Assembly: GCF_004795745.1 (NCBI RefSeq) | Contig: NZ_SDGV01000017.1 | Span: forward strand, 212,042 to 276,041 | Direction: 5' to 3' | Origin: Vagococcus silagei | GTDB lineage: Bacteria > Bacillota > Bacilli > Lactobacillales > Vagococcaceae | DNA length: 64,000 bases | Part shown: one piece after another, positions 8,401-17,185 of the stretch | How positions within the stretch are numbered: position 1 is the stretch's first letter | How the letters are laid out: each line of letters begins with the position of its first letter | The notes under the pieces: model-generated | What the model was told of the DNA's origin: nothing | Databases searched by the model: none | Seen by the model: only the letters and a program-made list of their open reading frames with translations | Translations under genes and position numbers: made by a program

Positions 8401-10485
8401 CTAATCAATTTTCAAAGTCATCGCATTAATCGCAACAATCACGGTACTAAGAGACATAAAAATCGCACCAATTGCCGGACTTAAAATGATACCAACACTT
8501 GCTAAAACACCTGCTGCTAAAGGAATCGCAATGATATTGTAACCTGCGCCCCACCATAAATTTTGAACCATTTTACGTTGCGTATTTTTCGCTAACGCTA
8601 AAAAGTGTAAGATATCTGAAGGGTTACTTTTAACAAGAATAACATCTGCTGAATCGATTGCAACATCAGTTCCAGCTCCAATTGCAACACCAATATTTGC
8701 TCGAACTAAACTTGGTGCATCATTGACGCCATCGCCAACCATCATTACAACCATACCTTTATTTTTATACTCACTCACAAGTTTTTCTTTATCTTCTGGC
8801 ATCAATTCTGCATAAACATCTTCAATTCCAAGCTGCTTGGCAACAACTTGTGCTACTTGAAGATTGTCCCCTGTTAACATCACCGGCTTAATTCCTTGCG
8901 CAATCATTGAAGCTACCATTGTTTTGGCTTCAGGCTTAATCTGGTCGCCCTGTGCCACTAAACCAACATTGACGCCATCAACAATTAAGAAACTAATCGA
9001 ATTACCCTGATTAGATAAATCACGGAATAATTTTTCATCATAAGCTAACTGTTGCTTTTTCAAATAAGAAACACTAACAATTTTAATATCTTTCTGATCA
9101 ATATAACCTTCGATGCCGATTCCAGGAATATTTATTACGTCAACTGCTTTAGGGATTGATAAATTTAACTCAGCAGTTTTCTTCAAGACACCCACTGATA
9201 AAGGATGACTTGAGTTTTCTTCGAGAGACGCCATTAAACTTAGAATATCATCATTTGTATATTCATCATGGAATGAGCGATAGTCATTGACTGCAAAATT
9301 TCCTTCCGTTAATGTTCCCGTTTTATCCATCATAATCACATCAACTTTTTTAGCGACCTCTAATGCTTTACGGTCTTTAATCAATAAACCATTTTTTGCA
9401 CCTAATGAAGTTGAACGTGCCGTTACCAATGGAATTGCCAGACCTAGGGCATGTGGACATGCAATAATTAAGACTGTCACCATACGTTCTAAAGCAATAT
9501 TGATATCTTTCGTTAACAGATACCAAATGACAAATGCACCGATTCCTACAACAAGTGCGACATAAAAAAGTAGTTTTGCCACTTTATCAGATAGCGACTC
9601 AACACGTGATTTTTCTTTTTGAGCGTTGCTCACCATTTCCATGACTTGTGACAAGTAACCTGATTCTCCAGTACCAGTTACTTCAACCGTTATTGTTCCT
9701 GATCCATTGACCGAGCCGCCAATAACTTGATCATGTTGACCTTTTTCAACATCCTTCGCTTCACCAGTTACCATTGATTCATTAACCGTTGTTTTTCCAG
9801 AAACAATCATCCCATCAGTTGGAATTTTTTCACCAGCTTTTACTAAAACATGCGCACCTATCTGCACTTCTTTTAGATTCATCGCTTTTGTTTCACCAGT
9901 TTTTTCATCAACAACAATCGCTTGACTAGGCAGTAACTCGGCCATCTTTTGTAAGGCATTGCCAGCATTACTAATCGCATTACCTTCAATCCAGTGACCC
10001 AATAACATAATTAAAATTAAAGTTGCAAGTTCCCAAAAGAAATCCATGACATGAGTCTCGCTTTTTAATAGTTCATTGGCAATAAAAGCATAGACACTAT
10101 AGACGTAAGCTACTGAAATTCCCAAAGAAATTAAGGTCATCATTGCCGGATTCTTCATTTCTAACTCCATTTTCGCACCTTTTAAAAAAGGTAAGCCACC
10201 ATAAAAGAACAATATTGAAGATAGTATCAAAACAATCCAGTCTGAACCTGGAAATGATACTTGAAACGGTAACTGCGTACCCATCATTGTTGAAAACATA
10301 ATAATCGGAATTGATAAAATTAACGAAACAAAAAACTTAACTTTTAAATTTCCCATATGACCAGAATGATCCATGCTCCCATGATCATGTGCTTCATGAC
10401 TTTGATCATCCATTTGATTGTGCGCCATATCTTCATAATTATGACCCTCATGTTGATGATGGTGATGCTCTTCGTGATTAGACAT
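8401..10485 (-). CDS. copB: copper-translocating P1B-type ATPase (CopB type)
   Basis: A 694-residue heavy-metal ATPase. The N-terminus is a histidine- and methionine-rich metal-binding tail (residues 1-45, e.g. '[20 protein letters not shown]') instead of a ferredoxin-like CxxC domain. The membrane metal motif is '[10 protein letters not shown]' (CPH), the mark of the CopB subgroup. The phosphorylation motif 'DKTGTLTEG', the 'HPLSVGV' nucleotide-binding motif and '[11 protein letters not shown]' hinge are intact. It exports copper (or silver) from the cytoplasm using ATP. GAGGAGGAG lies 9 bp before the ATG at 10485. No copY, copZ or copA is adjacent. A palindromic operator and promoter lie just upstream. 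Confidence 0.93.
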   Translation of the reverse strand: MSNHEEHHHHQHEGHNYEDMAHNQMDDQSHEAHDHGSMDHSGHMGNLKVKFFVSLILSIPIIMFSTMMGTQLPFQVSFPGSDWIVLILSSILFFYGGLPFLKGAKMELEMKNPAMMTLISLGISVAYVYSVYAFIANELLKSETHVMDFFWELATLILIMLLGHWIEGNAISNAGNALQKMAELLPSQAIVVDEKTGETKAMNLKEVQIGAHVLVKAGEKIPTDGMIVSGKTTVNESMVTGEAKDVEKGQHDQVIGGSVNGSGTITVEVTGTGESGYLSQVMEMVSNAQKEKSRVESLSDKVAKLLFYVALVVGIGAFVIWYLLTKDINIALERMVTVLIIACPHALGLAIPLVTARSTSLGAKNGLLIKDRKALEVAKKVDVIMMDKTGTLTEGNFAVNDYRSFHDEYTNDDILSLMASLEENSSHPLSVGVLKKTAELNLSIPKAVDVINIPGIGIEGYIDQKDIKIVSVSYLKKQQLAYDEKLFRDLSNQGNSISFLIVDGVNVGLVAQGDQIKPEAKTMVASMIAQGIKPVMLTGDNLQVAQVVAKQLGIEDVYAELMPEDKEKLVSEYKNKGMVVMMVGDGVNDAPSLVRANIGVAIGAGTDVAIDSADVILVKSNPSDILHFLALAKNTQRKMVQNLWWGAGYNIIAIPLAAGVLASVGIILSPAIGAIFMSLSTVIVAINAMTLKID

Positions 10486-10506
10486 AATAGCTCCTCCTCT
10501 TAATAC

Positions 10507-10565
10507 GGTTTACGTTTGTAAACCGATTTATAATTACATAATACCCTATTAATAAAAAAAAGCAA
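10507..10565 (-). promoter_or_regulatory. copB promoter with palindromic operator
   Basis: On the minus strand a -35 TTGCTT (10565-10560) and -10 TATTAT (10543-10538) have a 16-bp spacer. Between the -10 and the start codon lies GGTTTAC-gttt-GTAAACC (10507-10524), a perfect 7-bp inverted repeat. Its core TACAAACGTA differs by one base from the CopY 'cop box' TACANNTGTA. Repression by a CopY-type protein encoded elsewhere is inferred. Confidence 0.6.
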
Positions 10566-10575
10566 CTAAAACATC

Positions 10576-10871
10576 TTACAAAAAAGTGGTGATGAAAGCG
10601 ATTTGGAGTGAGCAGTAAGATAAGCGTATGATACTGGCGGTCTTTGCCAGAATTAGACGATTAGCTTAATGCCGAACTCCAGCTTTCAGAACCAGGATTA
10701 CAAAAAGTGGTGATGAAAGCGATTTGGAGTGAGCAGTAAGATAAGCGTATGATACTGGCGGATTTTGCCAGAATCAGACGATTAGCTTAATGCCGAACTC
10801 CAGCTTTCAGAACCAGGATTACAAAAAAGTGGTGATGATGGCGATTTGAACTGAGCAGTAAGGATAAACTG
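10576..10871. repeat. tandem 122-bp cruciform repeats (two full units and a partial third)
   Basis: Units start at TTACAAAAA at 10576, 10698 and 10819 (periods 122 and 121). The two full copies are nearly identical; the third breaks off after about 50 bp and has diverged. Each full unit is a nested inverted repeat with arms TGGT/ACCA, GAAAGC/GCTTTC, TGGAGT/ACTCCA, TAAGC/GCTTA and CTGGC/GCCAG. No protein is encoded. It fills most of the 434 bp between copB and the MFS gene. Confidence 0.85.
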
Positions 10872-10884
10872 TAATTTTTCTAGA

Positions 10885-10913
10885 AATAAAAAAGACAGCA
10901 CGCAGTCTGTCTT
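10885..10913 (-). terminator. terminator of the MFS transporter gene
   Basis: AAGACAG (10892-10898) pairs with CTGTCTT (10907-10913). On the minus strand it is followed by TTTTTATTTC. Confidence 0.75.
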
Positions 10914-10919
10914 AAAAAT

Positions 10920-12089
10920 CTAATCTTCTTTTTTTCTAATAGTAAATAAAATCAACACTGCTATAGCAATCAACACCACAGCTTGAAAAATAAACGAGAA
11001 TCGTAAATCATCATTAATAAAACCAATTAACTTTAATACGAAAGGTGTGATTGCCGCACCTAAATTTGAACCAAAAAGCGCAATTGAATTTCCTGTACTT
11101 AATACTTCCTTAGGTAGTACATTCGACAAACTATTGAAAACCCATGCCACACAGATTGACAATGCAAACCCAACAATAAATGCTCCGATTGAAATCAAGA
11201 AGATTTGAGAAAATAACCCAATCATTAGGAGCCCAACCGCACTTAAGAATAAGAAAAGTGGAATCACATTTTTCTTAAAATAAGTCATCACTTGTCCAAA
11301 AACAATGCCTGATAAAAAACCAGCAAACATAAAGATACTAATCATTCGATTTGCTTGCAGCATTGTGCCAATATTTAATTCGGTAATCATACTAGGTACG
11401 CGAATAATAGTCGAAACAGTTACCGTAATTAATATATTTGCCAATAAAGCATGCAACGCAATAATTTTAGCCTGCTCCTTATTCAAATGATGATTAGACT
11501 TAGATGCTGCTGTTAAATCCTTTTCAAGTGTGAGTTTCTCATCTTTCGGAACAAAGCCCCAATATAAAAATAGAACTAGGAAAGCAACACTGTAAATTAG
11601 AAAAGAACTATTCCAAGAAATCAATAGTAATTGACCTGAAATAATAGTTAAGACCGTTTGACCTAGTGTCTCCGCTGAACCCCTGAAACCAAGTAATTTT
11701 GACCGCTGTGCACCGGTAAACCTCTCACCAATTAAACTAACAGCCCTTGTATTTAACAAGCCGATACCAATGCCGACTAATATTCTTGCAATTAGAATTT
11801 CTTCATAAGTGGACAATCCAAGGGGAGCAACACCGGCAAGACCTACCATCAACAAACCTACAGTCACGGAAACTTGTTCCGATAAAAAACGTGAAATAAA
11901 TGGGTTTAATCCCACCATAATAGTTGTTGCAATTGAGGATACTGAAACTAACAATTCAATCGACGATCGTGAGTAATCAGGGAACTCCTTGATTAATGAT
12001 GGAATAATACCTGAAATTGAAAGTGTTGCTGTTAAAAGTAAAGATAAAGAAAGAATCGCAATAATTTCCATAGTTGTATGTTTTTTCAT
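10920..12089 (-). CDS. major facilitator superfamily transporter
   Basis: A 389-residue membrane protein with about twelve hydrophobic helices in two halves and the central cytoplasmic loop (residues ~185-205, 'KDEKLTLEKDLTAASKSN') of MFS carriers. The loop between helices 2 and 3 and the 'ILVGIGIGLLNTRAVSLIGERF' segment resemble the CynX/NimT-like and drug:H+ antiporter branches. Transport is proton-driven; the substrate is unknown. The start at 12089 is chosen because GGAG lies 6 bp upstream; an ATG further upstream has no ribosome site. It is divergent from the LOG gene. Confidence 0.85.
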   Translation of the reverse strand: MKKHTTMEIIAILSLSLLLTATLSISGIIPSLIKEFPDYSRSSIELLVSVSSIATTIMVGLNPFISRFLSEQVSVTVGLLMVGLAGVAPLGLSTYEEILIARILVGIGIGLLNTRAVSLIGERFTGAQRSKLLGFRGSAETLGQTVLTIISGQLLLISWNSSFLIYSVAFLVLFLYWGFVPKDEKLTLEKDLTAASKSNHHLNKEQAKIIALHALLANILITVTVSTIIRVPSMITELNIGTMLQANRMISIFMFAGFLSGIVFGQVMTYFKKNVIPLFLFLSAVGLLMIGLFSQIFLISIGAFIVGFALSICVAWVFNSLSNVLPKEVLSTGNSIALFGSNLGAAITPFVLKLIGFINDDLRFSFIFQAVVLIAIAVLILFTIRKKED

Positions 12090-12158
12090 TTTAATCTCCA
12101 TTCCGTTGATTATAAAAATCAAAGTTAATCATAAATCTAATAAAAAAATATGTACTAT

Positions 12159-12166
12159 GCTATACT
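12159..12166 (+). promoter_or_regulatory. extended -10 promoter of the LOG-family gene
   Basis: A TGC triplet directly followed by TATACT (12161-12166) forms an extended -10. It lies 28 bp upstream of the ATG at 12195. No clear -35 is seen. Confidence 0.5.
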
Positions 12167-12194
12167 ATTTCTAGCAAGATTAGGGGGTAAAAAT

Positions 12195-12755
12195 ATGAAT
12201 GTTACAGTTTACTGCGGTGCAAATATTGGCACTAATAAAAACTTCACACAAGCAACAATCCAACTTGGAAGTTGGATTGCCAAACATAACCATACACTTG
12301 TTTATGGTGGCGGAATCATTGGCTTAATGGGTATTTTAGCGGATACAGTCCTTGAACAAGGTGGCAATGCCATTGGGATTATGCCTGACTTTCTTCAAAA
12401 AAGAGAATTATCTCATGCTAACCTAACTGAGTTAAAAATCGTTGAATCTATGGCAGAAAGAAAACAGTTAATGGCAGATATGGGACAACTTTTTATCGCT
12501 CTCCCAGGTGGCCCAGGTACATTAGAAGAAATCACTGACCTCATCTCTTGGTCGCGTATTGGTAAAAATCCATATCCTTGCTGTTTTGTAAATATTGATG
12601 GCTATTATGAGCCTATAAAACAACAATATCATGATATGATGACAAATGGTTTTTTAACTGCGGAAGATTTCGAAAAGATTATCTTCTTAGATTCAATTGA
12701 CTCTTTATCCAGTCAATTAGCAAAACATACACCTCCTGAGGTTCGTCAATACTAA
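12195..12755 (+). CDS. LOG-family nucleotide 5'-monophosphate phosphoribohydrolase (TIGR00730)
   Basis: A 186-residue cytoplasmic protein of the LOG ('lonely guy') family. It carries the Rossmann start 'VTVYCGANIG', 'LVYGGGIIGLMG', the 'MAERKQLM' active-site segment and the 'LPGGPGTLEEI' motif (PGGxGTxxE) that binds the nucleotide phosphate. Family members release the base from nucleoside 5'-monophosphates (cytokinin ribotides in studied cases). The ATG at 12195 is preceded by TAGGGGG; an upstream in-frame start has no ribosome site. Monocistronic, with a strong terminator. The physiological substrate in this organism is unknown. Confidence 0.92.
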   Translation: MNVTVYCGANIGTNKNFTQATIQLGSWIAKHNHTLVYGGGIIGLMGILADTVLEQGGNAIGIMPDFLQKRELSHANLTELKIVESMAERKQLMADMGQLFIALPGGPGTLEEITDLISWSRIGKNPYPCCFVNIDGYYEPIKQQYHDMMTNGFLTAEDFEKIIFLDSIDSLSSQLAKHTPPEVRQY

Positions 12756-12760
12756 AAGAA

Positions 12761-12816
12761 AGGTAACCTTCACAAGCCAAATAAATGGTTTGTAGAGGTT
12801 ACCTCTCTTCTTTTTT
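12761..12816. terminator. terminator after the LOG gene, shared with the convergent EEP gene
   Basis: AGGTAACCT...AAGCC pairs with GGTTTGTAGAGGTTACCT to give a long stem, followed by CTCTTCTTTTTT on the plus strand. Confidence 0.8.
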
Positions 12817-13864
12817 ATTTAAATTTTACAGTTAATTGAACGGGATGGTGATCGGAATGTTCAAAGTCTTTATTAAGGACTTTAGTTTTTTCAACTTTTA
12901 AATTATCCGATACAATAAAACCGTCAATCACATGCACTTTTGACGTATCATAAGATCCTGTATAGGGGCTATTTAACACCCGTACTGTGGGATACTTATC
13001 ATCAAATGAAAATGAAAAATGGTCAGGTAAATCTTTATTTTGGATATTACCAGGTTGCCATCCTTCTTTTTTCACCTCTGGAAATTGTTTACTACCTTCA
13101 AAAACTTGATTAAAGTCTCCGCCAGCAATCACATAATTGCCCTTAGCATATTCATTATACAGAACTGCTGCTAATTTTTTACTTTGTGCAACCTTACCTT
13201 CGCCACTGTCATATGCTTCCAAGTGTAAATTAAAAACAACTAGCTCTTGTTCACTATCTTTAATTGGAAAACGTGTTTCCAACAATGCACGCTTTAAATT
13301 ACTTGTTCGAACAGGCCACTTAAACGGATTTGGTAAAGAAATACGCTGTGCCTCTGACATATTTAAGTTCGTCATTGTCATTAAACCACTATCAACCTTA
13401 CCGATTGGTGGTATTGGAAAAGGAACATAGTTCACATTAAAATTGGAAGCAAAGACACCATTCATGCCTAATCTTTCCGTTAAATATTTTTCTTGGTTAA
13501 TATGATAAGACCTCTTTGAATCACGATCAACTTCTTGGATGAGATTAATATCTGCCTCCGCCTCACTAATCGCTTGTTCAATACCAAGTAAATTATCTTT
13601 AATCATTTTTTGACTCTCAGGTTCAACAGTTTTCCCACCATCCATGAAAAAATCTTCTGTTTTTCCTAAACCTGCATAACCAATGTTAAAAGTTAACACT
13701 GAAAGGTCTTGCTTTTTATTTATTTCCCGTTTCCCAGTTGGTATTTTTAATGCCTCAACAGGTTGCGGTTGATATTCCGTCAACGTTAAATAACCAATAA
13801 ATCCAACGACTGCAATTAAAATGACTAGGACTACGAGTAATAACGCTCTCAATATTTTTCTCAT
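12815..13864 (-). CDS. membrane-anchored endonuclease/exonuclease/phosphatase (EEP) family protein
   Basis: A 349-residue protein with an uncleaved N-terminal membrane helix (residues ~6-28), which places the catalytic domain outside the cell. EEP-fold active-site motifs are in order: 'LTFNIGYAG' (Asn), 'NLIQEVDRD' (metal Glu), 'FNLHLEAYDSG' (His), 'IAGGDFNQ' (Asp/Asn) and 'HSDHHPVQL' (Asp-His pair). The fold covers sphingomyelinases, inositol phosphatases and nucleases, so the substrate (phospholipid or nucleic acid) is open. GAGGAGGA lies 4 bp before the ATG. It follows the lipid kinase and PAP2 genes on the same strand 70 bp downstream, which hints at lipid metabolism. Confidence 0.85.
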   Translation of the reverse strand: MRKILRALLLVVLVILIAVVGFIGYLTLTEYQPQPVEALKIPTGKREINKKQDLSVLTFNIGYAGLGKTEDFFMDGGKTVEPESQKMIKDNLLGIEQAISEAEADINLIQEVDRDSKRSYHINQEKYLTERLGMNGVFASNFNVNYVPFPIPPIGKVDSGLMTMTNLNMSEAQRISLPNPFKWPVRTSNLKRALLETRFPIKDSEQELVVFNLHLEAYDSGEGKVAQSKKLAAVLYNEYAKGNYVIAGGDFNQVFEGSKQFPEVKKEGWQPGNIQNKDLPDHFSFSFDDKYPTVRVLNSPYTGSYDTSKVHVIDGFIVSDNLKVEKTKVLNKDFEHSDHHPVQLTVKFK

Positions 13865-13934
13865 CGGTTCCTCCTCAATATTACTATTACACCCTTTATT
13901 GTACCTTATTTACCTAACAACTAGAAAGCTTTTT

Positions 13935-14846
13935 TTAGTTTTCTTTGGGCACCCAAACAGCAAGGGATTTCGGTAACACTGATAATTTAAGTGGTACGCA
14001 GCTGCCCGGATCACCATCAATGCGTGCTTGTATATTCTTCTTACGATTTCCAATACTGTTAATTTCTAAAGCTGATGTATTGAAATACTGCAACATTGGA
14101 ATATCAGAAAAATTACCATCTGTTAATTGAGGTAAATAATTAGCTAGTTTAGGTAATGACAGTTGATTTAATACGTGAACATGCATTAATCCATCGTCAA
14201 CTCTCGCATTTGGCGTAAATGATTGAAAACCACCTACCGAATTCGTCATCGTAATTAATAAAATAGACATTCTAGAGACTATCCGACCGCCATCAAAATT
14301 TAATTCCAACGGATAGCTCTTATAATTTTTCAGTACTTTAAAAAAATCATACACATAGGCAAAAGAACCTAATTCTCTCTTTTTTTCATTTGTCACATTT
14401 GTCGCAGCATCTGCCAGTAAACCAATTGTCATACTACTAATCATATATTGATCATTTACTTTACCTAAATCTATTGCCCTAATCTCACCATTAATTAATA
14501 CCTGAGCCGCCTCTAACGCTGTTAAAGGTAACTTTAAGGCTCGTGCTAAATTGTTAACCGTTCCAACTGGAATAATCCCCATTTTAGTTTGATTCCCACC
14601 GTCTGTTATTCCTGCAGCGACTTGATTTAAAGTGCCATCGCCACCCATAACAGCAATCGTATCATATAAATCTTCAGTACATTTTCTTGCAAAAATGTAA
14701 GCATCCTGACTTCCTGAAATTTCGTGCATTTGAACATCTAAAATTTCTGGACTTAAACGCATCAATTCTGACTCAACGTTCAAAGCGATTTCTTTGTTCT
14801 TCCCTTGTCCTGAAACAGGATTATAAATAATTGCTATTTTCCTCAT
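13935..14846 (-). CDS. diacylglycerol/lipid kinase (DagK/YegS-like)
   Basis: A 303-residue lipid kinase. Family motifs visible are 'IIYNPVSGQGK' at the N-terminus, 'GGDGTLNQVAAGI' (nucleotide binding) and 'GIIPVGTVNNLARAL'. The C-terminal half is the beta-sandwich that contains 'RVDDGLMHVHVL' and 'IQARIDGDPG'. The family phosphorylates diacylglycerol or a related lipid with ATP, recycling lipid released when lipoteichoic acid is made. It starts 15 bp after the PAP2 gene stops, so the two are co-transcribed and act on opposite sides of the same lipid-phosphate exchange. Substrate is assigned by family only. Confidence 0.9.
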   Translation of the reverse strand: MRKIAIIYNPVSGQGKNKEIALNVESELMRLSPEILDVQMHEISGSQDAYIFARKCTEDLYDTIAVMGGDGTLNQVAAGITDGGNQTKMGIIPVGTVNNLARALKLPLTALEAAQVLINGEIRAIDLGKVNDQYMISSMTIGLLADAATNVTNEKKRELGSFAYVYDFFKVLKNYKSYPLELNFDGGRIVSRMSILLITMTNSVGGFQSFTPNARVDDGLMHVHVLNQLSLPKLANYLPQLTDGNFSDIPMLQYFNTSALEINSIGNRKKNIQARIDGDPGSCVPLKLSVLPKSLAVWVPKEN

Positions 14847-14860
14847 TAATATCCCCTACC

Positions 14861-15403
14861 TTACAACATGTTTTCTATTGAAGTTGTTGCTTTTTTACGC
14901 ATCAAATTAGCAAAAAAACTACAGATAATTCCAATTAAAATACCTACAAGTACATCGCTGGGATAATGTACTTCTAAATACAGACGTGAAAAAGCAATTG
15001 AGGATGCAAAAAGAATGAGCAAAAAAATTCTTAATGGCTTTCTTTTTGAACAATAGCCACCAATTGCGGCAAAAGCACTGGCACTATGACCTGAAGGAAA
15101 TGAAAAACTTTTCGGTTTAGTAATTAAAGGTTCTAAATCAGAAAAAGTAACAAATGGTCTTGGTCGTGCAATCCAAGGTTTTAAGATGAGATGGACAATA
15201 ATAAAGCTCAAAGCTAAACCGACAAGTGAATATAAAGCACTTTCTCTTGTCTTTTTGAAAAACAAGCCAATAACACCCAAACAAAACCAAATACTGGCAG
15301 AAAAAAGCGAAACTGTCGTCATCACCATCGTCAATGTTTGATTGTGAAAATGCGTTTGAATAAATCTTAGTATCTCAGCATCAACTTGCGTTAGCCACTC
15401 CAT
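14861..15403 (-). CDS. PAP2-family membrane phosphatase
   Basis: A 180-residue integral membrane phosphatase. The three-part PAP2 active site is clear: 'KPWIARPRP' (KX6RP), 'FPSGHSASA' (PSGH) and 'SRLYLEVHYPSDV' (SRX5HX3D). Family members remove phosphate from phosphatidic acid or undecaprenyl pyrophosphate at the outer membrane face. The start at 15403 has AAGGAG 9 bp upstream; a longer frame lacks a site. It is the first gene of a pair with the lipid kinase. Bacitracin-type undecaprenyl phosphatase and lipid phosphatase activity cannot be told apart here. Confidence 0.92.
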   Translation of the reverse strand: MEWLTQVDAEILRFIQTHFHNQTLTMVMTTVSLFSASIWFCLGVIGLFFKKTRESALYSLVGLALSFIIVHLILKPWIARPRPFVTFSDLEPLITKPKSFSFPSGHSASAFAAIGGYCSKRKPLRIFLLILFASSIAFSRLYLEVHYPSDVLVGILIGIICSFFANLMRKKATTSIENML

Positions 15404-15458
15404 AAAATTGCACTCCTTTGCATCTCTAGTAATTATATTATACACAAAAAGATGATTT

Positions 15459-15498
15459 AAAAAACTAGAGACTGATCAAAAGACCAGCCTCTAGTTTT
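15459..15498. terminator. terminator between PAP2 and SDR genes
   Basis: AAAACTAGAG...TGAT and its partner CTCTAGTTTT make a 10-bp stem. Read on the minus strand it ends the SDR gene (stop at 15500) with a T run. Confidence 0.8.
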
Positions 15499-15499
15499 T

Positions 15500-16234
15500 T
15501 TATGCTTGTTGTTTTGTAGCTGCGATGACAATTTCACGAATCGTTACTTCTTGTGGCATTTGATAAATAAAGAAAATACTTTCAGCAACTTTTTGCGGGT
15601 CTAGCGTTAAACCACCCATTAGTTCTTTCCAAGCTAAATAGTCGCTCAATGATTGTTCATTTGTCACATGAGTTAAAAGCTCAGTTTCAGCCGCACCAGG
15701 TGAAATAAGCGACAAACGGACATTTGATTCAGCAACTTCTTGGCGAATTGTTTCAGTTAACCCATGAACACCAAATTTACTCGCTGCATATGCTGCATGA
15801 TCAGGAAAAGCTTTGAAACCAGCAATGGATGACACATTAATTATTGTACCTTGATTATTTTTAATCATCGCATCTAAAACGATTTTGGTGCCATTCAAAA
15901 CGCCCAATACATTTGTATCAAACATTGTTTGCCATTCTGATTCAGCTTGAACCAAGACATTTCCTAATAACATGACACCCGCATTATTTACGAGTAGATC
16001 AGTCGGGCCATAGATTTTTTCAGCCTTACGTACGGCATTTTCAAACTCCTTTTTATCTGAGACATCGACTTGTTCGATTAAAACATCCTCAAAATTTAAA
16101 GGTAAAGCTTGAATTTTTTCAGTACGACGCGCCAATAGCAACAATGGATAACTTGCTTGATTGAATAACTGTGCTGTTTTTGCTCCAAATCCTGAACTTG
16201 CTCCAGTGATTACGATTAATGGTTTAGTTGACAT
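15500..16234 (-). CDS. short-chain dehydrogenase/reductase
   Basis: A 244-residue classical SDR. The nucleotide-binding motif 'TGASSGFGAKTAQLF' is at residues ~11-25, 'NNAGV' at ~88, catalytic Ser in 'INVSSIAGF' and the 'YAASKFG' Tyr-Lys pair near residue 155. These proteins interconvert alcohols and ketones with NAD(P)H; this branch (YdfG/serine dehydrogenase-like) often has broad substrate range. The gene is divergent from a MerR regulator and is expressed from a MerR-type promoter in between, so it is the likely target of that regulator. Confidence 0.92.
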   Translation of the reverse strand: MSTKPLIVITGASSGFGAKTAQLFNQASYPLLLLARRTEKIQALPLNFEDVLIEQVDVSDKKEFENAVRKAEKIYGPTDLLVNNAGVMLLGNVLVQAESEWQTMFDTNVLGVLNGTKIVLDAMIKNNQGTIINVSSIAGFKAFPDHAAYAASKFGVHGLTETIRQEVAESNVRLSLISPGAAETELLTHVTNEQSLSDYLAWKELMGGLTLDPQKVAESIFFIYQMPQEVTIREIVIAATKQQA

Positions 16235-16273
16235 TTTTCTTACACATCCTTATATTTATTAAAAGCTAAACAA

Positions 16274-16304
16274 ATCATAAACCTTGGAGTTCACTCTAAG
16301 GCAA
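16274..16304 (-). promoter_or_regulatory. MerR-type promoter and operator between SDR and merR genes
   Basis: On the minus strand a -35 TTGCCT (16304-16299) and -10 TATGAT (16279-16274) are 19 bp apart, longer than the usual 17. In between lies the dyad CCTTGGAGT-tc-ACTCTAAGG (16282-16301; 8 of 9 arm positions match), very like MerR-family operators that regulate dehydrogenases. Confidence 0.75.
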
Positions 16305-16313
16305 GCGAAAAGA

Positions 16314-16811
16314 GTGAAAAAATTGTACACGATTAAAGAAGTTGCTAAAATCACAAGTATTTCAACTGACACCTTACGTTTTTATGATAAAAGTGGCTTA
16401 CTGCCATTTGTAAAACGTAACGATTCAGGATATAGGGTATTCAGCGATACTGACTTAAAATATCTTGAAGTCATTCAATGTTTAAAACTGTCTGATGTCC
16501 CTATTAAAGAAATTGGTCAATTTGTTGAATGGACAATGGCTGGGGACAATACCTTGGTTGAAAGAAAAGAATTTTTCACTGAAAAAGAACAAGTTTTAGA
16601 AGAAAAAATCGCGTCACTTGAAGCAATGTTAGCCTTTTTAAAATGGAAAAAGTGGTATTATGAAACGGCATGTGAAGCCGGAACCGAAAGTATTCACTTT
16701 ATCGAAGGATCTAAAGAATTAAATCCTAAATCACTTGAAACATACAATGCACTCCAAGCAAATGAAAAAAATAAAATCAGTAACACACCACATCACTATA
16801 AAAGCATATAA
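16314..16811 (+). CDS. MerR-family transcriptional regulator
   Basis: A 165-residue regulator. The N-terminal winged helix reads 'YTIKEVAKITSISTDTLRFY' followed by 'DSGYRVFSDTDL', typical of MerR; a dimerising coiled coil lies around residues 80-115. The C-terminus is short, without the four-cysteine or large ligand domains, like the AdhR/NmlR/YraB group that answers to electrophiles or aldehydes. The start is placed at the GTG at 16314, since an upstream TTG at 16284 falls inside the operator; a TTG at 16323 is also possible. It lies divergent from the SDR gene and likely controls it. Confidence 0.85.
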   Translation: MKKLYTIKEVAKITSISTDTLRFYDKSGLLPFVKRNDSGYRVFSDTDLKYLEVIQCLKLSDVPIKEIGQFVEWTMAGDNTLVERKEFFTEKEQVLEEKIASLEAMLAFLKWKKWYYETACEAGTESIHFIEGSKELNPKSLETYNALQANEKNKISNTPHHYKSI

Positions 16812-16852
16812 AAAATCCTGACGAAGTTGTACACGCTTCGTCAGGATTTTTT
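16811..16852. terminator. strong bidirectional terminator (merR and choline operon end)
   Basis: AAAAATCCTGACGAAG and CTTCGTCAGGATTTTT pair over 16 bp around a 9-nt loop. It terminates the MerR gene on plus and the last shell gene (stop at 16861) of the choline operon on minus. Confidence 0.92.
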
Positions 16853-16860
16853 GGTATTTC

Positions 16861-17139
16861 CTATTTAGATTCTGGTAAAATAGTTTCAACTTCTGAGTGT
16901 GGACGTGGAATAACGTGAACAGATAATAATTCACCAACACGTTCTGCCGCTGCAGCTCCAGCATCAGTTGCTGCTTTAACAGCACCAACATCACCGCGAA
17001 CCATAACTGTTACGATTCCGCCGCCTACTTTTTCTTTTCCTACTAAAGTAACATTTGCTGCTTTCACCATTGCGTCAGCTGCTTCGATTGAACCGATTAA
17101 GCCTCTTGTTTCTACCATTCCTAATGCATCAGATTTCAT
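16861..17139 (-). CDS. BMC-H shell hexamer protein (PduA-like), last gene of the choline operon
   Basis: A 92-residue single-domain bacterial microcompartment shell protein. It forms flat hexamers that tile the facets. The family signature '[20 protein letters not shown]' starts the fold, and '[19 protein letters not shown]' and '[13 protein letters not shown]' end it. It is nearly identical to the first gene of the same operon (31541-31819): about ten of 92 residues differ. TTAGGAGGAAC lies 8 bp before the ATG. As a PduA-type hexamer it likely provides the small polar pore for choline, acetaldehyde or cofactors. Placed 46 bp after pduL. Confidence 0.95.
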   Translation of the reverse strand: MKSDALGMVETRGLIGSIEAADAMVKAANVTLVGKEKVGGGIVTVMVRGDVGAVKAATDAGAAAAERVGELLSVHVIPRPHSEVETILPESK

Positions 17140-17185
17140 TGTTTGTTCCTCCTAAAATTAATTTATATATAAATTTTTTAACACA

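Noticed and set aside
10576..10871. CRISPR array
   Set aside because: Units are 121-122 bp with no short conserved repeat and unique spacer alternation, only two full copies exist, and no cas genes are nearby.
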